Origin: an uncultured Burkholderiales bacterium
GTDB taxonomy: Bacteria > Pseudomonadota > Gammaproteobacteria > Burkholderiales > Burkholderiaceae_C
DNA length: 18,571 nucleotides
Assembly (NCBI GenBank): GCA_903925445.1
Contig: CAIYFE010000235.1
Location: forward strand, 1 to 18,571
Reading direction: 5' to 3'
The position numbers were made by a program, and so were the translations under genes. The notes under the pieces are model-generated. The model worked only from the letters and a program-made list of their open reading frames with translations, searched no databases and had not been told where the DNA came from. Positions 6,248 to 12,942 of this stretch are shown one piece after another; the first letter of the stretch is position 1, and each line of letters starts with the position of its first letter.

Positions 6248-7321
6248 ATGAGCCAATACTGGAGCGCTGTGGTTCACAGCCTGACCCCTTATGTACCGGG
6301 CGAACAGCCCAAGATGGACAACTTGGTCAAACTCAACACCAACGAACATCCATTTGGCCCATCTCCGCGTGCGCTAGAAGCCATTCAAGCAGCCACCAAC
6401 GACAGCCTGCGCCTTTACCCCGACCCCAACGCCGATGCGCTCAAAGCAGCGCTCGCCCGTCACCACGGCGTGCAAGCCAATCAAGTGTTTGTGGGCAATG
6501 GCTCTGACGAGGTGCTGGCTCACGCGTTCATGGCGCTGCTCAAGCGACCCGGCGGCTTGTGGTTTCCCGACATCACCTACAGCTTCTACCCTGTGTACTG
6601 CGGGTTGTACGGCATCGACTACCGCACCATTGCGCTGGCAGACGATTTCACCATTCGCGCAGACGACTACCTGCCACGCGACGGGCAAGCTGCAGGCGCC
6701 ATCATTTTTCCCAACCCCAATGCGCCCACCGGCTGTCCTTTGTCGTTGACCGAGGTCGAGCGCATCGTGGCGGGCAACCCACAAGCCGTGGTGTTGATTG
6801 ACGAGGCCTATGTGGACTTCGGCGCCGAAAGCGCCGTGAGCTTGGTCAACCGCTACCCCAACTTGCTGGTGTGCCACACTTTCTCCAAGAGCCGCTCGCT
6901 TGCTGGCTTGCGCGTGGGCTACGCCGTGGGCTCTGCCGCGCTGATTGAAGGTCTGGAGCGTGTAAAAAACAGTTTCAACTCCTACCCTCTTGATCGCTTG
7001 GCTTTGGCCGGAGCCGTTGCCTCGGTGCAAGACGACGCGTATTTCCGCGAAAGCTGCGCCAAAGTCATTGCCACCCGCGAGCAACTGGTGAGCGACTTGC
7101 AGGGCTTAGGCTTTGAGGTGCTGCCCTCGGCCGCGAACTTTGTGTTTGCCCGCCATCCCGCGCACAGCGGCGCTGATCTGGCCAGTGGTTTGCGCGAACG
7201 CGCCATCATCGTGCGCCACTTCAAACTGCCGCGCATCGACGCTTTTTTGCGCATCACCGTGGGCACGCCTGAGCAATGTTTGGCGCTGGTGAATGCGCTC
7301 CACGCATTGGTGAAGCACTGA
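6248..7321 (+). CDS. hisC: Histidinol-phosphate aminotransferase HisC, inverted relative to the rest of the cluster
   Basis: PLP-dependent fold-type I aminotransferase converting imidazole-acetol phosphate plus glutamate to histidinol phosphate. The 357-residue product shows the N-terminal LVKLNTNEHPFGPSP (26-40), Asn156-Pro-Asn158-Ala-Pro-Thr-Gly, Asp185-Glu-Ala-Tyr188 and the PLP-binding Lys214 in TFSKSRSLAGLRVGY; the C-terminal FLRITVGTPEQ holds the substrate-carboxylate/phosphate Arg. The start is the ATG giving MSQYWSAVVHSLTPYVPGEQPK, the family N-terminus; an in-frame ATG 23 codons upstream (6179) is less likely. No Shine-Dalgarno is visible before either. It is the only plus-strand gene in the window, although it keeps its usual place between hisD and hisB. 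The N-terminal style (SLTPYVPGEQPK) recalls the second HisC paralogue (HisC2-like) of Burkholderiales rather than the usual operon copy; that is from memory. Confidence 0.95.
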   Translation: MSQYWSAVVHSLTPYVPGEQPKMDNLVKLNTNEHPFGPSPRALEAIQAATNDSLRLYPDPNADALKAALARHHGVQANQVFVGNGSDEVLAHAFMALLKRPGGLWFPDITYSFYPVYCGLYGIDYRTIALADDFTIRADDYLPRDGQAAGAIIFPNPNAPTGCPLSLTEVERIVAGNPQAVVLIDEAYVDFGAESAVSLVNRYPNLLVCHTFSKSRSLAGLRVGYAVGSAALIEGLERVKNSFNSYPLDRLALAGAVASVQDDAYFRESCAKVIATREQLVSDLQGLGFEVLPSAANFVFARHPAHSGADLASGLRERAIIVRHFKLPRIDAFLRITVGTPEQCLALVNALHALVKH

Positions 7322-7337
7322 GGCGCCACTCCCAAAC

Positions 7338-7366
7338 AAAAAAGCCCTCTTCATGAGGGCTTTTTT
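7338..7366. terminator. Bidirectional intrinsic terminator shared by hisC and hisD
   Basis: A perfect 12-base-pair inverted repeat, AAAAAAGCCCTC (7338-7349) and GAGGGCTTTTTT (7355-7366), with a five-base loop TTCAT. It has a GC-rich core and ends in six Ts in either direction, so it can terminate transcription from hisC (stop 17 bases before it) and from hisD (stop 25 bases away on the other strand). It sits exactly between the two converging genes. Confidence 0.93.
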
Positions 7367-7391
7367 ACATGGCCAGTTGCTTGAGCCACAT

Positions 7392-8708
7392 TCAACTTTT
7401 GGGACGCAAGCGAAACTCAGCCGCTAACGCATGCGCCTGCAAACCTTCGCCATGCGCCAGCACGCTGGCGATTTGACCCAGTGTTTGTGCGCCTGCTTCG
7501 CTGACCTCTATCAAGCTGCTGCGTTTTTGAAAGTCGTAAACGCCCAGGGGCGAGCTAAAGCGCGCCGTGCCGCTGGTGGGCAGCACGTGGTTGGGGCCGG
7601 CGCAGTAGTCGCCCAAGCTTTCACTGGTGAAGGCACCCAAGAAGATGGCGCCGGCGTGTTTGAGCAAAGGCTCCCACTTGTGGGGCTCATCGCTGGAGAC
7701 TTCCAAGTGCTCGGGCGCGATGCGGTTGCTGATGGCGCAAGCTTCTTGCATGCTGCGGGTGTGAATGAGCACGCCACGTCCGTTGAGCGATTTTTCGATG
7801 ATGTCTTTGCGTGGCATTTGCGGCAGCAAGCGATCAATCTCTGCTTGCACGCGGTCGATGTAGGCGGCATCGGGGCAGAGCAAGACGCTTTGCGCCAATT
7901 CGTCGTGCTCGGCTTGGCTGAACAAATCCATCGCCACCCAGTCAGGCGGGGTGGTGCCGTCGGCCAGGACCAAAATCTCGCTGGGGCCTGCAATCATGTC
8001 AATGCCCACTTTGCCAAACACACGGCGTTTGGCGGATGCCACGTAGGCGTTGCCAGGACCCGTGATTTTGTCCACGGCCGGAACCGTGGCTGTGCCGTAA
8101 GCCAAGGCCGCGACCGCTTGGGCGCCACCAATGGTGAAGGCTCGTGTGACACCTGCAACGTAAGCCGCGGCCAAGACCAGCGGATTTTTTTCGCCCTTGG
8201 GCGTTGGCACGACCATGATGATTTCGCCCACGCCGGCCACGTGCGCAGGAATTGCATTCATCAACACGCTCGACGGGTAAGCGGCTTTGCCACCGGGCAC
8301 ATAAATGCCCACGCGATCGAGTGGCGTGACTTTTTGACCCAGCAAGGTGCCATCGGCATCGCGGTAGCTCCAGCTCTCGCCGCTGGCTTTCTTTTGCGCC
8401 TCGTGGTAGCTGCGCACACGCGCGGCTGCGGCTTGCAAGGCCTCGCGCTGCTCAGCAGGCAAACCATCGAAGGCCGCTTTGAGTTCGACTTGCGTCAACT
8501 CCAAGGCGCTCATGTTGTCGGCCTTGAGGCCGTCAAAGCGTTCGGTGTAGTCAAGCACAGCCACATCGCCGCGCTTTTCAACGTCGGCCAAGATGTCGGC
8601 CACGCGCTGCTCAATGGCCGCGTCGGTGTCAGCAGACCAATGCAAGCGCGCTTTGAAGTCGGCTTCAAAGGTCGGGCTGGTGGTCGAAAGACGCAAGACG
8701 TTGGGCAT
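7392..8708 (-). CDS. hisD: Histidinol dehydrogenase HisD
   Basis: Last two oxidations of histidine synthesis: NAD-dependent conversion of L-histidinol to L-histidine via the aldehyde, with zinc. The 438-residue product has the family signature region around IDMIAGPSEILVLAD (236-250), zinc ligands Gln265 and His268 in FSQAEHDE, the catalytic pair Glu333-His334 in RIAPEHLEV, and GDYCAGPNHVLPTSGTAR with further metal/substrate residues. Length is usual. It starts 17 bases after hisG; there is no Shine-Dalgarno, and instead CCTCCTC stands directly before the ATG. It ends at the shared terminator, so it closes the long mla-to-his transcript on this side. Confidence 0.97.
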   Translation of the reverse strand: MPNVLRLSTTSPTFEADFKARLHWSADTDAAIEQRVADILADVEKRGDVAVLDYTERFDGLKADNMSALELTQVELKAAFDGLPAEQREALQAAAARVRSYHEAQKKASGESWSYRDADGTLLGQKVTPLDRVGIYVPGGKAAYPSSVLMNAIPAHVAGVGEIIMVVPTPKGEKNPLVLAAAYVAGVTRAFTIGGAQAVAALAYGTATVPAVDKITGPGNAYVASAKRRVFGKVGIDMIAGPSEILVLADGTTPPDWVAMDLFSQAEHDELAQSVLLCPDAAYIDRVQAEIDRLLPQMPRKDIIEKSLNGRGVLIHTRSMQEACAISNRIAPEHLEVSSDEPHKWEPLLKHAGAIFLGAFTSESLGDYCAGPNHVLPTSGTARFSSPLGVYDFQKRSSLIEVSEAGAQTLGQIASVLAHGEGLQAHALAAEFRLRPKS

Positions 8709-8725
8709 GAGGAGGCTTCAAAAAA

Positions 8726-9406
8726 TCAAGATTTGGCCGCAGGCAAGGCGGCAGAAAACGCATCGATGATGCGACGAATGTCGGCTTGTTTCATTTTCAA
8801 AGCCGCGGGGTTGACGACCAAGCGCGAGCTGATGTCCATGATGCGCTCGACCTCCACCAAATGGTTGGCTTTCAAGGTGTTGCCGGTTGACACCAGGTCA
8901 ACAATGGCATCGGCCAAGCCGGTGAGCGGCGCCAATTCCATCGAGCCATACAGTTTGACCAAATCCACATGAACGCCTTTGCTGGCGAAAAATTCACGGG
9001 CAATGGCCACGTATTTGGTTGCGACTTTCAAGCGCGCACCTTGTTTGACTTTGGCGACGTAGTCAAAGTCGGCGCGCACGGCCACGCTCATGCGGCATTT
9101 GGCAATTTGTAAATCCAAGGGCTGGTACAAACCGGCTGAGCCTGCGCTGCCGCCCCAATCGCTGTTGTGTTCGATCAAGGTGTCCAAGCCGGTGACGCCC
9201 AAATCAGCACCGCCATATTGCACATAGGTGGGCACATCGGTGGCACGCACCAAGACCACACGCACATGGGGTTGGTTGGTGGGCAAGATGAGTTTGCGTG
9301 AGGTTTCTGGGTCTTCCAGCACCTCGATGCCTGCGGCTTTCAACAGCGGCAAGGTTTCGTCAAAGATGCGTCCTTTGGACAAGGCCAGCGTGAGGGTTTG
9401 GGTCAT
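8726..9406 (-). CDS. hisG: ATP phosphoribosyltransferase, short-form catalytic subunit HisG(S)
   Basis: First committed step of histidine synthesis: ATP plus PRPP to phosphoribosyl-ATP. At 226 residues it is the short form: the catalytic periplasmic-binding-protein-like domain is complete (LTLALSKGRI at 5-14, YGGADLGVTGLD at 64-75, PRPP loop DLVSTGNTLKAN at 170-181) but the C-terminal ACT-like regulatory domain of long HisG is absent. Short HisG works in a hetero-octamer with HisZ, which is not in this window and is expected elsewhere. The ATG overlaps the murA stop by four bases (ATGA), tying the histidine entry enzyme to a cell-wall gene transcript. Confidence 0.96.
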   Translation of the reverse strand: MTQTLTLALSKGRIFDETLPLLKAAGIEVLEDPETSRKLILPTNQPHVRVVLVRATDVPTYVQYGGADLGVTGLDTLIEHNSDWGGSAGSAGLYQPLDLQIAKCRMSVAVRADFDYVAKVKQGARLKVATKYVAIAREFFASKGVHVDLVKLYGSMELAPLTGLADAIVDLVSTGNTLKANHLVEVERIMDISSRLVVNPAALKMKQADIRRIIDAFSAALPAAKS

Positions 9407-10680
9407 TTCACTCTTTCAATGTCAGCGCCAATGGCACGCAGCTTGGCTTCCATCTTGTCGTAGCCACGGTCAAGGTGGTAGATGCGGTCGACCAAGGTTT
9501 CCCCCTCGGCCACCAAGCCTGCAATCACCAATGAAGCAGAAGCACGTAAATCCGTGGCCATGACCGTCGCCCCAGAGAGCTTGGGAACACCTTCGATGAG
9601 CGCCACTTTGCCGTCGATTTGAATGTGCGCGCCCAAACGCACCAGCTCGTTGACGTGCATGAATCGGTTTTCAAAAATCGTCTCGGTCACTTTGGACGCC
9701 CCGCGCGCAATGGCGTTCAAGGTCATGAACTGCGCTTGCATGTCGGTTGGGAAACCGGGGTATTCGGTGGTGCGGAAGTTTTGCGCCTTGAGATGCTCAA
9801 ACGCAGGCCCTTGGGCTTGAATGCGAATGCCTTGTTCATTGGCCGTGACGGTTGCACCAGCATCGACCAATTTCTCGATCACTGCTTCGAGGTGATCGGC
9901 TCGGCCATGTCGCAAGAACACATCACCTCCGGTCGCCGCCACGGCGCACAAGAAGGTGCCGGCCTCGATGCGATCGGACACCACTTGATGCGTACAACCG
10001 TTCAAACGCGAAACACCTTGCACATGAATTCGGCTGGTGCCGTGACCTTCAATCTTGGCGCCCATGGCGATGAGCATTTCGGCCAAGTCTGGAATTTCAG
10101 GCTCTTGGGCGGCGTTTTCCAACACCGTCTCACCGTCAGCCAAAGCGGCGGCCATGAGAAAGTTTTCGGTGCCCGTCACCGTGACCATGTCGGTGGTGAT
10201 GCGAGCGCCTTTGAGTCGCGTCAAACCCGGCTTGAGCTTGGCCACCATGTAGCCGTGCTCGACTTCGATGTCCGCACCCATGGCTTGCAAGCCTTTGATG
10301 TGCTGATCCACAGGACGCGACCCAATGGCACAACCGCCCGGCAGGGACACTTTGGCGTGGCCAAAACGCGCCAACAAAGGCCCCAGCGCCAGCACCGAAG
10401 CGCGCATGGTTTTGACCAGCTCATACGGTGCTTCGGGGTTGTTCAGGCCGCCGGCATTGAGCAGCGTGGTGCCGTCCTCCAAATGCTCGGCCGTCACGCC
10501 CATGTTGCGAATGAGCTTGAGCATGGTGGCCACATCTTGCAGATTGGGCACATTGCGCAAAGTCACGGCTTGGTCGCTCAACAAGGCAGCGCACAACTCG
10601 GGCAAGGCAGCGTTTTTCGCACCCGAAACCCATACCTCGCCCTGCAAAGCACGGCCCCCGCGAATCAAAAGTTTGTCCAT
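9403..10680 (-). CDS. murA: UDP-N-acetylglucosamine 1-carboxyvinyltransferase MurA
   Basis: First committed step of peptidoglycan synthesis: transfers enolpyruvate from PEP to UDP-GlcNAc in the cytoplasm. The 425-residue two-domain EPSP-synthase-fold enzyme has the N-terminal SGAKNAALP (19-27; Lys22 and Asn23 bind substrate), and the active-site loop GGCAIGSRPVD with Cys117 at the position of E. coli Cys115, the fosfomycin target, so it should be fosfomycin-sensitive in vitro. The C-terminus has DLRASASLVIAGL (about 372-384) and RGYDKMEAKL. It begins 3 bases after ibaG and overlaps hisG by 4 bases. Confidence 0.98.
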   Translation of the reverse strand: MDKLLIRGGRALQGEVWVSGAKNAALPELCAALLSDQAVTLRNVPNLQDVATMLKLIRNMGVTAEHLEDGTTLLNAGGLNNPEAPYELVKTMRASVLALGPLLARFGHAKVSLPGGCAIGSRPVDQHIKGLQAMGADIEVEHGYMVAKLKPGLTRLKGARITTDMVTVTGTENFLMAAALADGETVLENAAQEPEIPDLAEMLIAMGAKIEGHGTSRIHVQGVSRLNGCTHQVVSDRIEAGTFLCAVAATGGDVFLRHGRADHLEAVIEKLVDAGATVTANEQGIRIQAQGPAFEHLKAQNFRTTEYPGFPTDMQAQFMTLNAIARGASKVTETIFENRFMHVNELVRLGAHIQIDGKVALIEGVPKLSGATVMATDLRASASLVIAGLVAEGETLVDRIYHLDRGYDKMEAKLRAIGADIERVK

Positions 10681-10683
10681 AAA

Positions 10684-10929
10684 TTACTGCTGCCCTTGCG
10701 CTTGCCACTCTGCGGGCGTGTAGGTTTTCATCGACAAAGCGTGGACTTCATCGGTTTGCATTTTTTGCCCCAAGGTCGCGTACACGCGCTGGTGGCGTTG
10801 AATCAATCGCTTGCCTTCAAACTCCGCCGACACCAAGGTGGCGTACCAATGGCGGCCATCGCCCTCGACGTGCAAATGTTCGCAAGGCAAGCCCGCGCCA
10901 ATCAATGCTTGAAGCTCTTGTGCTGTCAC
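10684..10929 (-). CDS. ibaG: BolA-family protein IbaG
   Basis: A small BolA-fold protein of 81 residues, of the IbaG (YrbA) subfamily, which pairs with monothiol glutaredoxins in iron-sulfur handling and acid stress. Visible are the ELQALIGAGLPCEHLHVEGDG stretch (split here as family regions), HWYATLVSAEFEGKRLIQRHQRVY core helix-turn, and the conserved C-terminal EVHALSMKTYTPAEW. The frame extends upstream into the permease gene, but I choose the GTG at 10927-10929 because a GAGGG site (10937-10941) lies seven bases before it and it starts four bases after the permease stop; it also matches the usual 80-90-residue length. Its place beside murA and the mla genes is the same as in E. coli (mlaFEDCB-ibaG-murA). 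Confidence 0.9.
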   Translation of the reverse strand: MTAQELQALIGAGLPCEHLHVEGDGRHWYATLVSAEFEGKRLIQRHQRVYATLGQKMQTDEVHALSMKTYTPAEWQAQGQQ

Positions 10930-10933
10930 TGCA

Positions 10934-11716
10934 TCACCCTCGAATTTTGAAACCAATGCGCAGCAAGTGCAGCGCCAAGGCGGCCACCAAGGTCAAACTT
11001 GTGCCCACGACGGCCAAACTGATCCAAGGCGAGACATCGCTTTGACCGAAAAAGCCGTACCGAAAGCCGTCGATCATGTAGAAAAACGGGTTGAGATGGC
11101 TCACGCTTTGCCAAAAGCCTGGCAAGGAATGTATGGAATAACACACACCGCTTAAAAAAGTCATCGGCATGATGATGAAGTTTTGAAACGCCGCCATTTG
11201 GTCAAATTTTTCAGCCCACAAACCGGCAATCAAACCCAACGCGCCCAGCATGGCTGCGCCACCCAAGGCAAACACCAGCACCCACACAGGTTGCTGCGGC
11301 CACAGCGAAAAATTCAACACCGACGATTGCCAAATGAACAATCCCGTTGCCACCAACACACCCAAGCCCACCACCAAACCCCGCACCACGGCAGACAAGG
11401 TGTAGGCAAAAAACCAACTCCAATGCGACAAGGGCGTGAGCAACAAAAACACCAAGTTGCCCATGATCTTGCTTTGCACCATGGACGACGAGCTGTTGGC
11501 AAACGCGTTTTGCAACACGCTCATCATCACCAATCCAGGAATCAAGAAGGCGGTGTAACTGACGCCGTCATAGACTTGGACGCGGTCTTGCATGACGTGT
11601 CCAAATATCAGCAAATACATCACGGCGGTCAAAACAGGCGCCGCCACGGTTTGAAAGCTGACTTTCCAAAAACGCAGCACTTCTTTGTAAAACAATGCAG
11701 TCCAACCGGTCATCAT
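10934..11716 (-). CDS. ABC-2 type transporter permease (YadH-like)
   Basis: A 260-residue integral inner-membrane protein of the ABC-2 export family. It has an N-terminal amphipathic/cytoplasmic segment (FYKEVLRFWKVSFQT), about six membrane segments (roughly residues 24-40, 55-75, 104-130, 142-168, 178-196, 228-255) and the ABC-2 signature area around FLSGVCYSIHSLPGFWQSVSHLNP (split in the family as the loop before the last helices). It pairs with the ATPase encoded immediately upstream; starts overlap the ATPase stop (ATGATGA). Resembles E. coli YadH. The substrate is not known; a lipid, polysaccharide or drug is possible. Position between mla and murA hints at envelope work, but that is inference. 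Confidence 0.9.
   Translation of the reverse strand: MMTGWTALFYKEVLRFWKVSFQTVAAPVLTAVMYLLIFGHVMQDRVQVYDGVSYTAFLIPGLVMMSVLQNAFANSSSSMVQSKIMGNLVFLLLTPLSHWSWFFAYTLSAVVRGLVVGLGVLVATGLFIWQSSVLNFSLWPQQPVWVLVFALGGAAMLGALGLIAGLWAEKFDQMAAFQNFIIMPMTFLSGVCYSIHSLPGFWQSVSHLNPFFYMIDGFRYGFFGQSDVSPWISLAVVGTSLTLVAALALHLLRIGFKIRG
10937..10941 (-). promoter_or_regulatory. Ribosome binding site deciding the ibaG start
   Basis: GAGGG on the minus strand, seven bases before the GTG at 10929 and lying within the last codons of the permease gene. It supports the GTG over the ATG found nine codons upstream (10956). Confidence 0.7.
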
Positions 11717-12630
11717 GCGCGGGCTCCTTGTGCGCCAGACATGACATCCAAGAAAACGTCTTCTAAGTCGGCTTTGCGGATTTCTACATCTTCTGCTTGC
11801 AAGCCCGCTTCTCGCACCGCGGCCAAGTAACGTTCGATTTCAACCGCATCGTGCGCCGGCAACTGGACAATGCGCCCCGTCACGCGCGCCTTGCCTGCCA
11901 AAGCGGCGGGCAGTTCGGCATCCAGCTTGAAGCGCAACACGTTGCTAGAAGCTGCTTTGAGCAACTCGCTGGTGCTGTCCAAAGCCACCACTTGGCCTTG
12001 CTTGAGCATGGCGATGCGACCGCACAAAGCTTCTGCTTCTTCCAAGTAATGCGTGGTCAACAACACCGTATGGCCTTGCTTGTTGAGCTTGGCGATGAAT
12101 TGCCACAGCGTTTGGCGCAACTCCACATCGACGCCAGCGGTTGGCTCGTCCAACACAATCACCGGGGGTTTGTGCACCAAGGCTTGTGCAACCAACATGC
12201 GCCGCTTCATGCCGCCTGAGAGTTGGCGCATGTTGTTGCTGGCTTTGTCGGTCAACCCCAAGCTCTCGAGCAACTCGTCAATCCAAGCGTCGTTGCGCTG
12301 GATGCCAAAGTAACCCGACTGAAATTGCAAAGCCTCACGAACGTTGAAAAAAGGATCGAACACCAATTCTTGCGGCACCACGCCCAACAAGCGACGCGCT
12401 TGTGCAGACTGCTTGGACACATCCACGCCTTGCACCTTGACTTGGCCTGAACTGGCTTGCGCCAAGCCAGCCAAGATGCTGATCAACGTGGTTTTACCGG
12501 CGCCGTTGGGCCCGAGTAGGCCGAAAAATTCGCCCTCTTCGATGTCAAAGCACACGTTATCCAGCGCCTGGAATGAACCTCGGGCGGTCTGGAAGATTTT
12601 GGAAACGGATTGGAATGATATGGCGGACAT
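11713..12630 (-). CDS. ABC transporter ATP-binding protein (YadG/CcmA-type)
   Basis: A 305-residue ABC ATPase that powers the neighbouring ABC-2 permease. Motifs are complete: Walker A GPNGAGKTT (40-48, Lys46), Q-loop Gln87, signature LSGGM (137-141), Walker B VIVLDEP with Asp161-Glu162, and H-loop His194. A C-terminal domain of about 85 residues after the ATPase core is typical for YadG/drug-export ATPases. The ATG at 12630 has only a weak ribosome binding site; mlaB ends 18 bases upstream. The stop overlaps the permease start. Substrate unknown. It is distinct from MlaF, which is encoded 3 kb away. Confidence 0.93.
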   Translation of the reverse strand: MSAISFQSVSKIFQTARGSFQALDNVCFDIEEGEFFGLLGPNGAGKTTLISILAGLAQASSGQVKVQGVDVSKQSAQARRLLGVVPQELVFDPFFNVREALQFQSGYFGIQRNDAWIDELLESLGLTDKASNNMRQLSGGMKRRMLVAQALVHKPPVIVLDEPTAGVDVELRQTLWQFIAKLNKQGHTVLLTTHYLEEAEALCGRIAMLKQGQVVALDSTSELLKAASSNVLRFKLDAELPAALAGKARVTGRIVQLPAHDAVEIERYLAAVREAGLQAEDVEIRKADLEDVFLDVMSGAQGARA

Positions 12631-12648
12631 AAGGCTAAGCCGCGTATT

Positions 12649-12939
12649 TTAAGGCTTTGCCAATAACCCGCTGATCCCATAGACCTCAGCCAGCACCCGC
12701 GCACGTTCTGGCAGTCCTGTCACGCGCAGGCTACCGCCGCAGGCCAGCGCAGCCCGGCGGCAAGCCAGCAACACGGCCAAAGCCGCAGAATCAAACTGCG
12801 TCAGCGCCGAAGCGTCAAGCTGCGCCTCTTGCCCTTGGCTGACCTGCGTGGTGAGCAAGGTCACCAAATCTTGCGTGAGCGCAGGGGCTTGCTCATGCGT
12901 GAGCACCGCAGGCAAGGCCAAGGAGAAGCTGCGTGTCAT
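12649..12939 (-). CDS. mlaB: STAS-domain protein MlaB
   Basis: A 96-residue single STAS domain, the cytoplasmic partner that binds and stabilises the MlaF ATPase in the MlaFEDB complex. The sequence diverges as usual in this family, but the STAS core is clear: beta strand AQLDASAL (39-46), then FDSAALAVLLACRRAA (49-64) with Asp50-Ser51 at the switch-residue position (Thr52 in E. coli MlaB), and LRVTGLPERARVLAEVYGI (71-89). Assignment to MlaB rests on location as last gene of mlaFEDACB, three bases after mlaC. Confidence 0.87.
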   Translation of the reverse strand: MTRSFSLALPAVLTHEQAPALTQDLVTLLTTQVSQGQEAQLDASALTQFDSAALAVLLACRRAALACGGSLRVTGLPERARVLAEVYGISGLLAKP

Positions 12940-12942
12940 GGG

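Noticed and set aside
7431..8972. A 513-codon plus-strand open frame antisense to hisD and hisG
   Set aside because: Fully covered by conserved hisD and hisG; the translation is His/Gly/Ala-rich with no family resemblance.
8726..9406. hisG as a truncated pseudogene because it lacks the C-terminal domain
   Set aside because: 226 residues is the normal size for short-form HisG, and all catalytic motifs are intact.
9619..10950. A 443-codon plus-strand open frame antisense to murA and ibaG
   Set aside because: Shadow of murA on the other strand; no plausible ribosome site or domain.
12631..12660. Weak hairpin (AAGCC/GGCTT) between mlaB and the ABC ATPase gene
   Set aside because: Only a five-base stem with an AT-rich loop and no U-tract; unlikely to terminate transcription.
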